NCBI RefSeq assembly: GCF_020614375.1
Contig: NZ_CP085329.1
Coordinates: 124,001 to 188,000 of the forward strand
DNA from: Haladaptatus salinisoli
Lineage (GTDB): Archaea > Halobacteriota > Halobacteria > Halobacteriales > Haladaptataceae
Direction of reading: 5' to 3'
Length of the DNA: 64,000 nt
Shown here piece by piece: positions 1-9,541 of this stretch (position 1 is its first letter; every line of letters starts with the position of its first letter). The notes beneath the pieces are model-generated. The model saw only the letters and a program-made list of their open reading frames with translations, did no database searches and was not told where the DNA came from. Made by a program: the position numbers and the translations under genes.

Positions 1-1
1 C

Positions 2-1666
2 GAGCCGATCGTTCCGAACCCGCAGGAGCTGGGCGATAACGACCCGGACGGCGAGCAGGGGTCGGTTCACGAGTTCACCGACTACCACATGAACAACGCG
101 ACGCACCCGGACCGACCGGACAAACCCCCGCGACAGGCAAGCGACGAGTTCATCCCCGCCACGGCCGGCAAGGACCTCGAATACAAGTACAACGGGATGT
201 TCGCCGAATCGCCGAACGGCCTGCCCGTGATGGGTCCGGTCGAGGAGTACGACGGCCTTTGGACCGCGGCGGCCATCTGGGTCACGCACGCCGGCGGTGC
301 CGGGAAAGCCCTCGCGGAGTGGATGGAGAACGGCGTCCCGCGGCTCCCCGACGGTCCCATCGACCTCGCGCACGCCGACGTCAACCGGTTCGACGCCCAC
401 GAGGGAAGCTGGGATTTCACCCGCGACATCGGCGGGGAGGAGTACCGCATCGTCTACAACGTCGTGCACCCGAAGTGGGTGTGGACCGATAAACAGCGGG
501 ACATCCGCCGGACGCCGATGTACCACACGCACGAGGAGTACGGCGCCGAGTTGTGGGCCGAGGCCGGCTGGGAGGAGCCGCAGTGGTTCGAGTCGAACGC
601 CGACCTGCTGGCCGAGTACGGCGACCGAATCCCCGACCGCGACGGGTGGGAGGGCAAGTACTGGTCGCCCATCGAGGGGGCGGAGGCGTTGCACGTCCGC
701 AACGAGGTCGGCCTCCACGACATGACCTCGTTCAACAAGATGGAGGTCGTCGGGAGCGACGCCGGTCGGTTCGTCCAGCACCTCTGTACGAACGACGTGG
801 ACATCGACGTCGGCGACGTCAAGTACACGCTGATGTGCAACGAGGGCGGCGGCGTCCGCGCGGACATCACCGTCACGCGCACCGACGAGAATCGCTACCT
901 CCTGCTCACGACCGGCCGCGAGGTCGGAAACAACCACGTCGCGTGGGTCCGCGACCGCGCTCCGGAGAACGTCGTCGTCAACGACGTCACCTCCAGTTTG
1001 GCCGCGATGGTCTGTACCGGGCCGAACGCCCGCAAAGTGCTCTCGAAGGTCGCCACCGCCGACCTATCGGACGACGCCTTCCCGTTCTTCACGAGCCAGC
1101 GGTTCTTCGTGAAGAACGTGCCCGTCACCGCGCTGCGCGTCTCCTACGCCGGCGAACTCGGCTGGGAGCTGTACACGCCCTCCGAGTACGGCGAGACGCT
1201 CTGGAATCACGTTCTGGCGGCCGGCGAGGAGTACGACATCCGACCGTACGGAAACGGCGCGCTGGACGCGCTGCGCATCGAGAAGGGGTTCCGGCTTTGG
1301 GGCGAGGACCTCCACACCGAGCACAACCCGTCCGAGGCCGGCCTCGACTGGGCGGTCGACCTCGACACCGACTTCATCGGCAAGGAGGCCGTCGCCGCGG
1401 CCGCCGAAGGCGACAACATCGACCACAGAGTCGCCTGCCTGACCCTGGACGACGAGGACGCGGTGGTGCTGGCGGACCGGCCGGTGCTCGACGGCGACGA
1501 GACCATCGGGTACGTCCACAGCGCGGAGTACGGCTACACCGTCGGGGCCTGCGTCGCGTACACGTACCTGCCCCCTGAGTACGCCGAACCCGGAACGGAG
1601 GTCGAGATACTCTACGAAGGTGACCGGTACGGCGCGACCGTCCGGGAAGAACCGCTGGTGTCCTAA
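2..1666 (+). CDS. Dimethylglycine/sarcosine dehydrogenase-type FAD-GcvT protein, C-terminal part (5' truncated by window)
   Basis: The reading frame is open from base 2, upstream of the first Met at 89, so the gene starts outside the window. What remains is the end of an FAD-dependent amine oxidase domain (segment LPVMGPVEEYDGLWTAAAIW) followed by a GcvT-like aminomethyltransferase domain, the layout of dimethylglycine and sarcosine dehydrogenases. These oxidise N-methyl groups and can pass the one-carbon unit to a folate. It parallels the complete paralogue at 1883-4435 over its whole length, including the blocks LAEWMENGVPRLP and SYAGELGWELY, so the two are a tandem duplication. Substrate (dimethylglycine, sarcosine or another N-methyl compound) cannot be decided here. 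Confidence 0.85.
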   Translation, partial: EPIVPNPQELGDNDPDGEQGSVHEFTDYHMNNATHPDRPDKPPRQASDEFIPATAGKDLEYKYNGMFAESPNGLPVMGPVEEYDGLWTAAAIWVTHAGGAGKALAEWMENGVPRLPDGPIDLAHADVNRFDAHEGSWDFTRDIGGEEYRIVYNVVHPKWVWTDKQRDIRRTPMYHTHEEYGAELWAEAGWEEPQWFESNADLLAEYGDRIPDRDGWEGKYWSPIEGAEALHVRNEVGLHDMTSFNKMEVVGSDAGRFVQHLCTNDVDIDVGDVKYTLMCNEGGGVRADITVTRTDENRYLLLTTGREVGNNHVAWVRDRAPENVVVNDVTSSLAAMVCTGPNARKVLSKVATADLSDDAFPFFTSQRFFVKNVPVTALRVSYAGELGWELYTPSEYGETLWNHVLAAGEEYDIRPYGNGALDALRIEKGFRLWGEDLHTEHNPSEAGLDWAVDLDTDFIGKEAVAAAAEGDNIDHRVACLTLDDEDAVVLADRPVLDGDETIGYVHSAEYGYTVGACVAYTYLPPEYAEPGTEVEILYEGDRYGATVREEPLVS

Positions 1667-1844
1667 CGGTCGCCGACTCCCGGTAGGTCGGCAACTCGTG
1701 TTCCTCTTCTGTCGCGTTGTGGTTCGCGCCCGCGAGCGATCGCGGATTCGGCGTTCGAACGACCGAATCTCGATATGGGGAAAATCGCGGAGTATGGGCC
1801 GTCTGGCGCGAAATCTCGACGAATCCGACCTCCTCCCACCGGTG

Positions 1845-1852
1845 TATTTAAG
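1845..1852 (+). promoter_or_regulatory. TATA box of the second FAD-GcvT gene
   Basis: TATTTAAG lies 31-38 nt upstream of the ATG at 1883. That spacing puts transcription start at or just before the ATG, as in haloarchaeal leaderless transcripts, and supports 1883 over the upstream in-frame ATG at 1775. Confidence 0.6.
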
Positions 1853-1882
1853 ATAGTGACAGTTCCACACCAGCACGAAAGA

Positions 1883-4435
1883 ATGAGTACAACGGACCTT
1901 CCATCGCGGTCGGATACCGTCATCATCGGAGCCGGTGCCGTCGGGTGTAGCGTCGCGTACCACCTCACGGAACTCGGCAACGACGACGTCACCGTCGTCG
2001 ACCAAGGCCCGCTGCCGGTGACCGGCGGTTCGTCGGTTCACGCGCCGGGCATCGTGTTCCAGACGTCGCCGTCGAAGATTCAGACGAAGGCGGCCTACTA
2101 CACGAGTCGGTTGTTCTCCGACGCCGGGGTGTACGACGAAGTGGGCGGCATCGAGGTGGCCCGAAGCGAGGAGCGCATGGACTTCCTCCGGCGGCGCGTC
2201 GAGTGGGCGACCTCGTACGGACTGCCTGATCCGCAGTTGCTCTCGCCCGAGGAGGTGACCGAACACCTCCCGCTCGTGAACGAGGACGAGATTCTCGGGG
2301 GCTACTACTCGCCGACCGACGGCCGCGTCGACGGCATCGGAGCCCTTCGGTGGTACATCGAGAACACGCGGGCGGACTTCTTCGGCGATGTCGAGGTGAC
2401 GGACTTGGAGGTGACGGGCGGCGAGATACGGGCGGTCGTCACCGACAAAGGCCGCATCGAGTGCGACCGCTGCGTCATCGCGACGAACAACTGGGGGTAC
2501 CGGACCGGACGGTTGGCCGGCATCGACCTCCCGATAGCGCCCGTCGAACACCAGTACGTCGTCACCGAACCGATGGACGAACTGGCCGACGCCGGAACCT
2601 CCGTCGGCGACAACACGACCGGCCTCGAGGTGCCGGGCAACCGCGATATCCAGGAGTACATGAGCGAGGCGCCGCACCGACCGGTCGGTCGCGATCAGGA
2701 TCACTCGCTGTACTTCCGAACCCACGGGGACGCCCTCGGCATGGGTTCGTACAACCACGAATCGCTGTCCGTCGACCCGGAGGCGATGGGGAAGAACGGC
2801 GAAAACCGCCAAGCGTCGGTCAGGGACTTTTCGAGGAAACACTGGGAGCGCCCGACCCATCCCAACCGCGATAAGTCCGCCAAACAGGCGTTCGACGAAC
2901 TCCTCCCGGCGACGAAGGACCGGGAGTACGCCGTCACCGAAAACGGCGTCTTCGTCTTCACGCCGGACGGGATGCCGGCGGTCGGCGAGACGGCGGCGGT
3001 CGACGGGCTCTGGACCGCGCTCGCCATCTGGTGGACTCACTCCGGCGGCTACGGTCGCATCCTCGCGGAGTGGATGGAGAACGGCGTCCCGCGGCTCCCG
3101 TCGGGGCCGGTCGACACGGGCGGTATCCACGTCCGTCGATTCGCGCCCCACGCCGGCGAGAAAGATTACTTCGTCGACCGCGGGGCGAAGCGGTACGAGC
3201 AGGTCTACAGCATCGTCGAACCGCGCTGGCAGCCCGACGACCACCGCGGCCTGCGCACCAGCCCCTTCTACCAGCAGCAGAAGGAACTGGGCGCGGAGTT
3301 CTACCAGGCGGGCGGCTGGGAGACGCCGCAGTGGTACGAGTCCAACGCGGACCTGGTGGAGCGATACGGGGACCGGATTCCCGAACAGGACGGCTGGCGG
3401 TCGATAAACCGCTCGCCGATCGAGGGCGCCGAACACCTCCACACTCGCGACAAAGTGTCGATGTTCGACATGACCACGTTCAGTTCCATCGTGGTCGAGG
3501 GCGAGGGCAGCGGCGAGTTCCTCCAGCGGGTCTGCAGCAACGATGTCGAAGTCGACGTCGGTCAGGTCCGTTACTCGCTGCTGTTGAACGAGGGGGGCGG
3601 CATCCTCGCGGACGTCACCGTCGTCCGTCTCGACGAGGACCGATACATGGTCACCACCGGCGGCGGGAACTCGCCGCGTATCCACGGCGGCTGGCTCGAA
3701 GACCGCGCTCCGGCGACGGTTTCGGTCACCGTCGAGGAGGGCGCGAAGTCCACCATCGGGTTGTGGGGGCCGGACTCCCGGCTCCTACTTCAGCGGTGTA
3801 CCGACGCCGACGTCACCGACGACGGCTTCCCGTACTTCAGCGCCAAGCGGATGTACGTCGGCGAAGTGCCCGTCGTCGCGCTCCGCGTCTCCTACGTCGG
3901 CGAACTCGGCTGGGAGCTGTGGGCCCCGAGCGAGTACGGCCAGCGTCTCTGGGAGACGCTGTGGGACGCCGGACGTGACCTCGACGTGCGGCCGATGGGC
4001 GGCGGCACCCTCGAGTCGATGCGCTTGGAGAAAGGCTTCCGGCTCTGGGGTACCGATATCGACACCGACGCGAACCCGTTCGAGGCGGGCCTGTCGTTCG
4101 CCGTCGACATGGACACCGAGTTCATCGGGAAGGAGGCGCTGGAAGCGGCCAAAGCGGAGGGAATCGATACGCGAATCGTCCCGCTCACGCTCGACGACTC
4201 TACGGACATCGTGTTGAGCGGCCGTCCCGTCCTCAAAGACGGTGAGCCCATCGGCTACGTACAGGCGGGCGACTTCGGGTACTCCATCGGCGAATCCATC
4301 GCCTACACGTACGTTCCGAGCGAATACGCCGCGGCCGGCACGTCGGTTCGGATACGGTGCGAGGGCGAACTCTACGACGCGACGGTTCGCGACGAACCGC
4401 TGTTCGACCCCGGGCGGGAGAAGATACTGCGGTAA
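1883..4435 (+). CDS. FAD-dependent dimethylglycine/sarcosine dehydrogenase-like protein with C-terminal GcvT domain
   Basis: The 850-aa protein is an oxidative N-demethylase of the DMGDH/SARDH family, probably cytoplasmic. The N-terminus has the dinucleotide motif GAGAVG (residues 16-21). GGSSVHAPG follows with His53 where family members attach FAD covalently. The second half is a GcvT/folate-binding fold (blocks DMTTFSS, GELGWELW, ESMRLEKGFRLWG). The start at 1883 fits a TATA box about 35 nt upstream; an ATG at 1775 would lie upstream of that promoter and encodes an unlikely basic extension. It follows a truncated paralogue and precedes a threonine ammonia-lyase and a BCCT transporter, consistent with betaine to glycine catabolism. 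The exact substrate is inferred, not shown. Confidence 0.88.
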   Translation: MSTTDLPSRSDTVIIGAGAVGCSVAYHLTELGNDDVTVVDQGPLPVTGGSSVHAPGIVFQTSPSKIQTKAAYYTSRLFSDAGVYDEVGGIEVARSEERMDFLRRRVEWATSYGLPDPQLLSPEEVTEHLPLVNEDEILGGYYSPTDGRVDGIGALRWYIENTRADFFGDVEVTDLEVTGGEIRAVVTDKGRIECDRCVIATNNWGYRTGRLAGIDLPIAPVEHQYVVTEPMDELADAGTSVGDNTTGLEVPGNRDIQEYMSEAPHRPVGRDQDHSLYFRTHGDALGMGSYNHESLSVDPEAMGKNGENRQASVRDFSRKHWERPTHPNRDKSAKQAFDELLPATKDREYAVTENGVFVFTPDGMPAVGETAAVDGLWTALAIWWTHSGGYGRILAEWMENGVPRLPSGPVDTGGIHVRRFAPHAGEKDYFVDRGAKRYEQVYSIVEPRWQPDDHRGLRTSPFYQQQKELGAEFYQAGGWETPQWYESNADLVERYGDRIPEQDGWRSINRSPIEGAEHLHTRDKVSMFDMTTFSSIVVEGEGSGEFLQRVCSNDVEVDVGQVRYSLLLNEGGGILADVTVVRLDEDRYMVTTGGGNSPRIHGGWLEDRAPATVSVTVEEGAKSTIGLWGPDSRLLLQRCTDADVTDDGFPYFSAKRMYVGEVPVVALRVSYVGELGWELWAPSEYGQRLWETLWDAGRDLDVRPMGGGTLESMRLEKGFRLWGTDIDTDANPFEAGLSFAVDMDTEFIGKEALEAAKAEGIDTRIVPLTLDDSTDIVLSGRPVLKDGEPIGYVQAGDFGYSIGESIAYTYVPSEYAAAGTSVRIRCEGELYDATVRDEPLFDPGREKILR

Positions 4436-4509
4436 GCGACCCGGCGCTCGTCTCGCACGATGACCGTCTCCGAAACGACCCACCCGACAAACTGGATTCA
4501 CCACGACCT

Positions 4510-5754
4510 ATGACGACCGACTCAGACGAACTACCCGTACAGTACGCGGACATCGAGTGCGCCCGCGAACGCCTCGACGACGACACCGTCGTCAAACGGA
4601 CGCCGATAGAGCGAAGTTCGTCCTTGGACGAGTTCGTCGGCGGGGAGGTGTACCTGAAGATGGAGCACCTTCAATGGACCGGGTCGTTCAAAACCAGGGG
4701 CGCGTACAACAAGATACGACAGGACGTCGAGCGCGGCGTCGACCGGTTCGTCGCCGCGAGCGCGGGGAATCACGCGCAAGGAGTCGCGCTCGCCGCGACG
4801 AAGTGCGGGGCGGACTCGACCATCTACATGCCGGAGAACGCCCCGCAGGCGAAGGTCGACGCGACGCGGGAGTACGGCGCGACCGTCGAACTCGTCGGCA
4901 GGGACTTCCAGGAGACGATGGCCCACGCCAAATCGACGGTCGAGGAGACCGACGCCGAGTTCGTTCACGCCTACGACGACGAGGACATCATCGCCGGACA
5001 GGGGACGCTCGGAATCGAGATGTACCACGATAATCCCAACGTCGACACGGTCGTCGTGCCGATCGGCGGCGGCGGCCTCATCGGCGGCGTCTCGACGGCG
5101 ATCAAGCACCTCTCCCCGGAGACCCGCGTGGTCGGCGTCCAGGCGACCGGGGCCGAGACGGTTCACAAGAGCCTGGACAAGGGAATGCCGGTGACGTTAG
5201 ACGAGGTGGACACCATCGCGGACGGTATCGCGACCGGGGGCGTCTCCGAGACGACGTTGCGTATCATCCGGCAAAACGTCGACGACGTGGTGACCGTCAC
5301 GGACACCGAAATCGCCCGGGCGATACTCCTGTTGCTGGAGCGCGCGAAGCAGGTCGTCGAAGGCGCTGGGGCGGCGTCCGTGGCCGCCATCTTGAGCGAC
5401 GACCTCGACGTCTCGGGCGAAACGGTGATGCCGCTACTCTGCGGCGGGAACCTCGACATGACCGGACTCCAAACCGTGCTGGTTCACGCGTTGACCGAAC
5501 GCCAGCAACTCCTCCGACTCCGCGTTCGCATCAACGACCGCCCCGGAAAGATGGAGGAGATATCCGGAATCATCGCGGACAAGGGTGCGAATATCCGCGA
5601 CGTCAGACACGACCGGTCCGTCGACGACCTGGAGATCGGCGAAGCGTACCTCGTGTTCAGGGTCGAAGCCAGCGGCGCGGAACACGCGGACTCCATCATC
5701 GACGCCGTCGAGGCGGCCGGCTACGCGGTCGAAGACATCACGAAAACCATATGA
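4510..5754 (+). CDS. Threonine/serine ammonia-lyase (threonine dehydratase) with ACT domain
   Basis: A 414-aa PLP enzyme of fold type II that deaminates threonine to 2-oxobutanoate or serine to pyruvate. The PLP lysine is K61 in SFKTRGA, and the glycine-rich phosphate loop is PIGGGGLIGG. Residues from about 332 form an ACT domain (LRVRINDRPGK), typical of catabolic archaeal and bacterial forms and a possible allosteric site. The start at 4510 follows the preceding gene by 74 nt; an in-frame ATG at 4357 lies inside that gene and is rejected. Next to betaine/sarcosine demethylases it could drain glycine-derived serine to pyruvate, which is an inference. Biosynthetic IlvA is an alternative. Confidence 0.85.
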   Translation: MTTDSDELPVQYADIECARERLDDDTVVKRTPIERSSSLDEFVGGEVYLKMEHLQWTGSFKTRGAYNKIRQDVERGVDRFVAASAGNHAQGVALAATKCGADSTIYMPENAPQAKVDATREYGATVELVGRDFQETMAHAKSTVEETDAEFVHAYDDEDIIAGQGTLGIEMYHDNPNVDTVVVPIGGGGLIGGVSTAIKHLSPETRVVGVQATGAETVHKSLDKGMPVTLDEVDTIADGIATGGVSETTLRIIRQNVDDVVTVTDTEIARAILLLLERAKQVVEGAGAASVAAILSDDLDVSGETVMPLLCGGNLDMTGLQTVLVHALTERQQLLRLRVRINDRPGKMEEISGIIADKGANIRDVRHDRSVDDLEIGEAYLVFRVEASGAEHADSIIDAVEAAGYAVEDITKTI

Positions 5755-5907
5755 CCGTACTCGCGCTTCTCGAAAGACCGTCCGGCTTCCGACGCGTCCG
5801 ATAACTGGAAGGGGCGGACTCGTTCGGCGACAGAGCGGAGAGGAGACACCGTACGGTCGAGTGACTACGCCACCATCGAACGACCGCGACGCTCGAACCC
5901 GACCTCG

Positions 5908-6126
5908 TCACGTGTCGACGAGGCGCGTCTCTCTGAAGTATATCACCACCATGGCGCTCAGGAAACAGAGGCCGGCCACCCGGAAGTCTCCCGACGACAT
6001 CGCCAGCAGCGCGATGCCGAACAGAAGCAGCACGAGAACGACGGCCCCCGCCGCGGGTACGTTTACCATATCGACGGTGACTCGGTCGGGAAAGAAAATA
6101 CTGCCGCCGGGATTTTCCGCGCCCAC
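5908..6126 (-). CDS. Small two-helix membrane protein, unknown function
   Basis: A 72-aa frame from a GTG at 6126, or 53 aa from the ATG at 6069. It contains two hydrophobic stretches, VVLVLLLFGIALLAM and VAGLCFLSAMVVIYF, separated by a short SSGDFR loop and ending in RETRLVDT. The hydrophobicity and clean short tail make coding likely, and I have an impression of similar small haloarchaeal proteins, but no function is known to me. The shorter ATG version loses only the polar N-terminus. It lies convergent to the ammonia-lyase gene and divergent from the BCCT gene. Confidence 0.55.
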   Translation of the reverse strand: MGAENPGGSIFFPDRVTVDMVNVPAAGAVVLVLLLFGIALLAMSSGDFRVAGLCFLSAMVVIYFRETRLVDT

Positions 6127-6655
6127 CTCGATACCGTGGGGAGCGCTCTCGGCGGTGTCGAAGGTCGCGACCGCTCCCGGCTTCGACCGTCCGACTCATC
6201 GGCTCGACCCCGCGGCGGCCGATTACCGCCGAAGACGCGCACGAAGCGACAAACACGATATCTAGATGATCTGTCTGTATCTGTTTCGAACGGACCACTA
6301 GCGCGTCCGCGTCGAAAATTCGGCGACGGTCGTCGCGCACCGAACCGCCTGCGGTCTATTTTCGCGCCAGAACGGCCGGCACGAAGGGGTACACATTCGG
6401 GACGTGCCGAAGTTTTATCTGTTTTCGATTAGATTACGGGAGTGAGGTAGTGTAACACGCCACAACCGGAGACCGTGTGACCTGATCGATAGTGGGACTG
6501 TGCACCACTCGCTACAGAACGACAGGACGGAAGTAAACGGATGTAATCCACGATAGAACGCTACGAGGTACCAAAGTGCCTAACATCCCAGTCAAACAGG
6601 GCAAGAATCATGATGGCGAATGAACGACAGCTACTCCGCGTAACAGGGGTAACGT
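6127..6655. other. Intergenic region upstream of the BCCT transporter gene
   Basis: About 530 bp without a convincing gene. It is less GC-rich than its surroundings around 6400-6600. A TTTTAT element at 6413-6418 is a possible TATA box, but it is about 240 nt from the BCCT start, so the promoter position is unresolved. A 19-codon frame beginning at 6610 overlaps the BCCT start out of frame and is probably meaningless. Confidence 0.4.
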
Positions 6656-8404
6656 ATGGCAGAAAATGAGGAGACCGCGAAGGGAGTATCGAGCGGACTG
6701 CAGGTAGAGCTGTTCCACCCCGAGTCCGACCGGGAACCCGGCGATAGAAACATTCAGCGATTCGGATTCGACATCCATCCGATCATATTCCCGGTCGCGT
6801 TGGGGTTGATCGCGTTGTTCACCGTCGTAACCCTGCTCCTCGGTAAAGAGGCGACCAACGTCTACTCGTCGATTCGTAGCTTCTTCGAGGGGAACTTCGG
6901 GTGGTTCTTCCTCCTGTCCGTGAACATCTTCATGCTGACGATTCTGTACTTCGCCCTCGGGAAGTACGGGTCGATTCGGATCGGCGGCGTCGATGCGGAA
7001 AAGGAGTTCAGCGACTTCTCGTGGATGGCCATGCTGTTCAGCGCCGGCATGGGGATCGGCCTCATGTTCTACAGCGTCTCCGAACCGCTGTACTACTACG
7101 GGAACGTGCCGGGGTTCTTCGGTTACAGCGCCCAGACCGGCGAAGCGGCGTCGGCCGCGATAGCGCAGACCTTCTTCCACTGGGGGTTCCATCCGTGGGC
7201 TATCTACGGATTGGTCGGTCTCGGCCTCGCTTTCTTCTCGTTCAATCGCGGCCTGCCGCTGACGTTTCGGTCGATATTCTGGCCCTTACTCGGCGAGCGG
7301 ATTTACGGATGGCCGGGCCACGTCATCGACCTGGTAACGGTGTTCGCAACCCTGTTCGGCCTCTCGACCTCGCTCGGTCTCGGGGTCGCTCAGATCAACA
7401 CCGGGCTCTCGTACGTCGGCGGTAACATCCTCGGCATCGCGAACGTGCCGACGGGGACGGTTCCGCAGATGATCCTCATCGCCGTCATCACGGCCATCGC
7501 GACGGCCTCCGTCGCCGCGGGCCTCGACGCCGGTATCAAGCGCCTGAGCACGGTGAACCTCTACCTGATGTTTACCCTGTTGACGTTCATGATTCTCGTC
7601 GGCCCGACGGTCTACATCTTCGGCACGTGGGTGCAGGGTCTGGGTACCTACTTCGGTAACTTCCTCTCGCTATCGTTCTTCACCGCCACGCAGGGCGCCG
7701 GCTCGGCTACCGTCTCCGGCTGGACGGTGTTCTACTGGGCTTGGTGGATCGCGTGGTCCCCGTTCGTCGGGATGTTCATCGCGCGTATCTCCAAGGGTCG
7801 GACGGTCCGGGAGTTCGTCATCGGCGTGCTGTTCCTCCCGTCGCTGTTTTCGACCATCTGGCTGTCGACGTTCGGCGGGAGCGCGCTGTTCAACGCGCTC
7901 AGGGGTAACGGTCAGGCTCTCGCCATCTACAACGAAGCCGGACAGACGGTTGCGATGTTCGCTCTCCTGGAGCAGTTCCCGCTGGGCGCCATCTCCGGCG
8001 GTCTGGCGACGCTCCTCGTCATCACGTTCTTCGTTACGTCGTCCGACTCGGGGTCGCTGGTCGTGGACCACCTGACCTCCGGCGGTAAGCACGACGTACC
8101 CAAGACGCAGCGTGTCTTCTGGGCGGTCACCGAAGGCGTCGTCGCTGCCCTCCTGCTGTGGGGTGGCGGTCTCAACGCGCTCCAGACCGCGGCGATCGCG
8201 ACCGGCTTCCCGTTAGCGCTCATCCTCGTCGTGATGTGCTTCACGGTCTACCAGGGACTCAGCAACGAGTACGAAATCATGCAGTCGCAGCAGTTCGCCG
8301 AACGCATCCAGGACCGATCCTCGGGGACCGATAGCAACGTGGTCACCGGCGGCGATGTGGTAGCGGACGGCAAAGGAGGTGCCGACCCCGAGAGCATCGA
8401 CTAA
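6656..8404 (+). CDS. BCCT family betaine/choline/carnitine transporter
   Basis: A 582-aa sodium- or proton-coupled secondary transporter of quaternary ammonium compounds with about 12 membrane helices. Family hallmarks are the glycine stretch GMGIGLMFYSVSEP and the signature YWAWWIAWSPFVGMFIARISKG split over helix 8. The N-terminal 40 residues and the C-terminal tail (after GLSNEYEIM) are polar, acidic and cytoplasmic. Its position after the dimethylglycine/sarcosine dehydrogenase genes suggests that imported betaine can serve as nutrient as well as osmolyte. The start ATG at 6656 follows GTAACGT without an obvious Shine-Dalgarno element. Confidence 0.93.
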   Translation: MAENEETAKGVSSGLQVELFHPESDREPGDRNIQRFGFDIHPIIFPVALGLIALFTVVTLLLGKEATNVYSSIRSFFEGNFGWFFLLSVNIFMLTILYFALGKYGSIRIGGVDAEKEFSDFSWMAMLFSAGMGIGLMFYSVSEPLYYYGNVPGFFGYSAQTGEAASAAIAQTFFHWGFHPWAIYGLVGLGLAFFSFNRGLPLTFRSIFWPLLGERIYGWPGHVIDLVTVFATLFGLSTSLGLGVAQINTGLSYVGGNILGIANVPTGTVPQMILIAVITAIATASVAAGLDAGIKRLSTVNLYLMFTLLTFMILVGPTVYIFGTWVQGLGTYFGNFLSLSFFTATQGAGSATVSGWTVFYWAWWIAWSPFVGMFIARISKGRTVREFVIGVLFLPSLFSTIWLSTFGGSALFNALRGNGQALAIYNEAGQTVAMFALLEQFPLGAISGGLATLLVITFFVTSSDSGSLVVDHLTSGGKHDVPKTQRVFWAVTEGVVAALLLWGGGLNALQTAAIATGFPLALILVVMCFTVYQGLSNEYEIMQSQQFAERIQDRSSGTDSNVVTGGDVVADGKGGADPESID

Positions 8405-8524
8405 TCCCGCTCGGAACGGGGCCGCCGTCGACGGTTCTTCGCCCTCGCTACGGTTCGACTTTTCCATCGTCGCCCGCGAACTGTGGGGGATAGGCTCGCT
8501 CGTTCCGGCCGCGACCCTCGACGG

Positions 8525-9184
8525 TCACTCCTCGCCGTCGTCCTCCGAAATCGTCGCGGCGATGAGGTTCCGCACGCCGCGGCGTAATCGGCCACTCATC
8601 GCCGTCGACGACACGCCGATTTCGTCGGCGACCTGACTGAGCGAGATGTCGCGCGGTTCTTGGAAGTACCCCTTGTCGTACGCGGTTTTCAGCGCGATCA
8701 TCTGTTCTTCGGTCAGTCCGTACGACATCTCGGTCCCCGCGTCGTCGTTACTGTATATCTCGATGATGTCGAGCGTGATGTCGTTCTCGTTCGCGTACTT
8801 CCAGATGCTGTTGAGGGCCTCCCTGTCGGGCAGGAGCAGTCGGATGAGCCAGCCGTTCCCCTTCGTCTCCGTGTGCACTAAGAGACCGCTCACGTTCGTC
8901 ACCACGGTGCTGATGAGTTTCGTCTCGGGCGTGTGCTCGATATAATAGATTCCCGCTCCGTTGGTCCAGTCCACGAGCTTGTATTCGTTGACCGTCGGGT
9001 CGTCGTCGAGTATCCTCTCGAGTTCCGCGCGGTCGTCGTACTCGATAAGAAACGGGAAGACGGTGGTCCCCGGACTGGTGGTTCCCTGCGCGACGACTCT
9101 GATTTTGATCCCCTCTAGCTCTCTCAACGTGGGGACGAGCGCGAGCTGTTCGTGCTCGATGTACGATCTAACGATGATAGACAT
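8525..9184 (-). CDS. HTH-10 family (bacterio-opsin activator-like) transcription regulator
   Basis: A 219-aa haloarchaeal regulator. Residues 1-150 form the alpha/beta sensor-like domain usual in this family. The C-terminus has the HTH_10 element: LTEEQMIALKTAYDKGYF, then ISLSQVADEIGVSSTAMSGRLRRG. It is convergent with the BCCT gene (121-bp gap), so it is a plausible regulator of betaine uptake or breakdown, based on position only. No ligand or kinase domain is present. Such proteins are numerous in haloarchaea and rarely have known targets. Confidence 0.85.
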   Translation of the reverse strand: MSIIVRSYIEHEQLALVPTLRELEGIKIRVVAQGTTSPGTTVFPFLIEYDDRAELERILDDDPTVNEYKLVDWTNGAGIYYIEHTPETKLISTVVTNVSGLLVHTETKGNGWLIRLLLPDREALNSIWKYANENDITLDIIEIYSNDDAGTEMSYGLTEEQMIALKTAYDKGYFQEPRDISLSQVADEIGVSSTAMSGRLRRGVRNLIAATISEDDGEE

Positions 9185-9469
9185 ATCGGTGTTGTGTACT
9201 CCATCTCGAACGCGGTCGCATCGGTGTTCCCGTTCGGTTAGTCATCTCGTTCGTATCGGGTCATACCTCGCAAGCCCTCAAGAAGGTTTACATACACCGA
9301 CTAGATGGCCTCAAATCGACGAAGGCTGGCGGGATACGCGGCCCGCTCACCGCGCGGTCCGTCTCCGATACCGCTCGGCGGTTCCGAAAACCAACGCGGG
9401 TCGCGCCCGCCCCCTCGCCCCGACTCCGGTAGAACGGACGCCGTCGCCGATGACGCGAACCGAAGGCGC

Positions 9470-9480
9470 TATTTAAATAT
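9470..9480 (+). promoter_or_regulatory. TATA box upstream of the 396-aa unknown protein
   Basis: TATTTAAATAT, a near-perfect haloarchaeal TATA element. Transcription would start near 9503-9507, inside the palindrome at 9494-9523, leaving a leader of about 35 nt before the ATG at 9542. Confidence 0.6.
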
Positions 9481-9493
9481 GCGGATAATTCAT

Positions 9494-9523
9494 GATGCAC
9501 CTATTTCCCCCCGTGGGTGCATC
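9494..9523 (+). promoter_or_regulatory. Inverted repeat GATGCACC-N14-GGTGCATC at a transcription start
   Basis: Perfect 8-bp arms at 9494-9501 and 9516-9523 sit between the TATA box (9470-9480) and the ATG at 9542. The location over the predicted start site is that of a repressor operator, or of a hairpin in the mRNA leader. The gene downstream has HTH-like segments, so autoregulation is possible. Confidence 0.5.
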
Positions 9524-9541
9524 GTCAAGTTAACCAGTCCC

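Noticed and set aside
1064..3685. Long minus-strand open frame of 873 codons
   Set aside because: It is antisense to the FAD-GcvT genes, has Arg/Val-rich composition, contains no known motif and arises from the GC-rich third positions of the real genes.
6610..6669. Short upstream frame of 19 codons overlapping the BCCT start
   Set aside because: No evidence of translation, and the length is within chance expectation.
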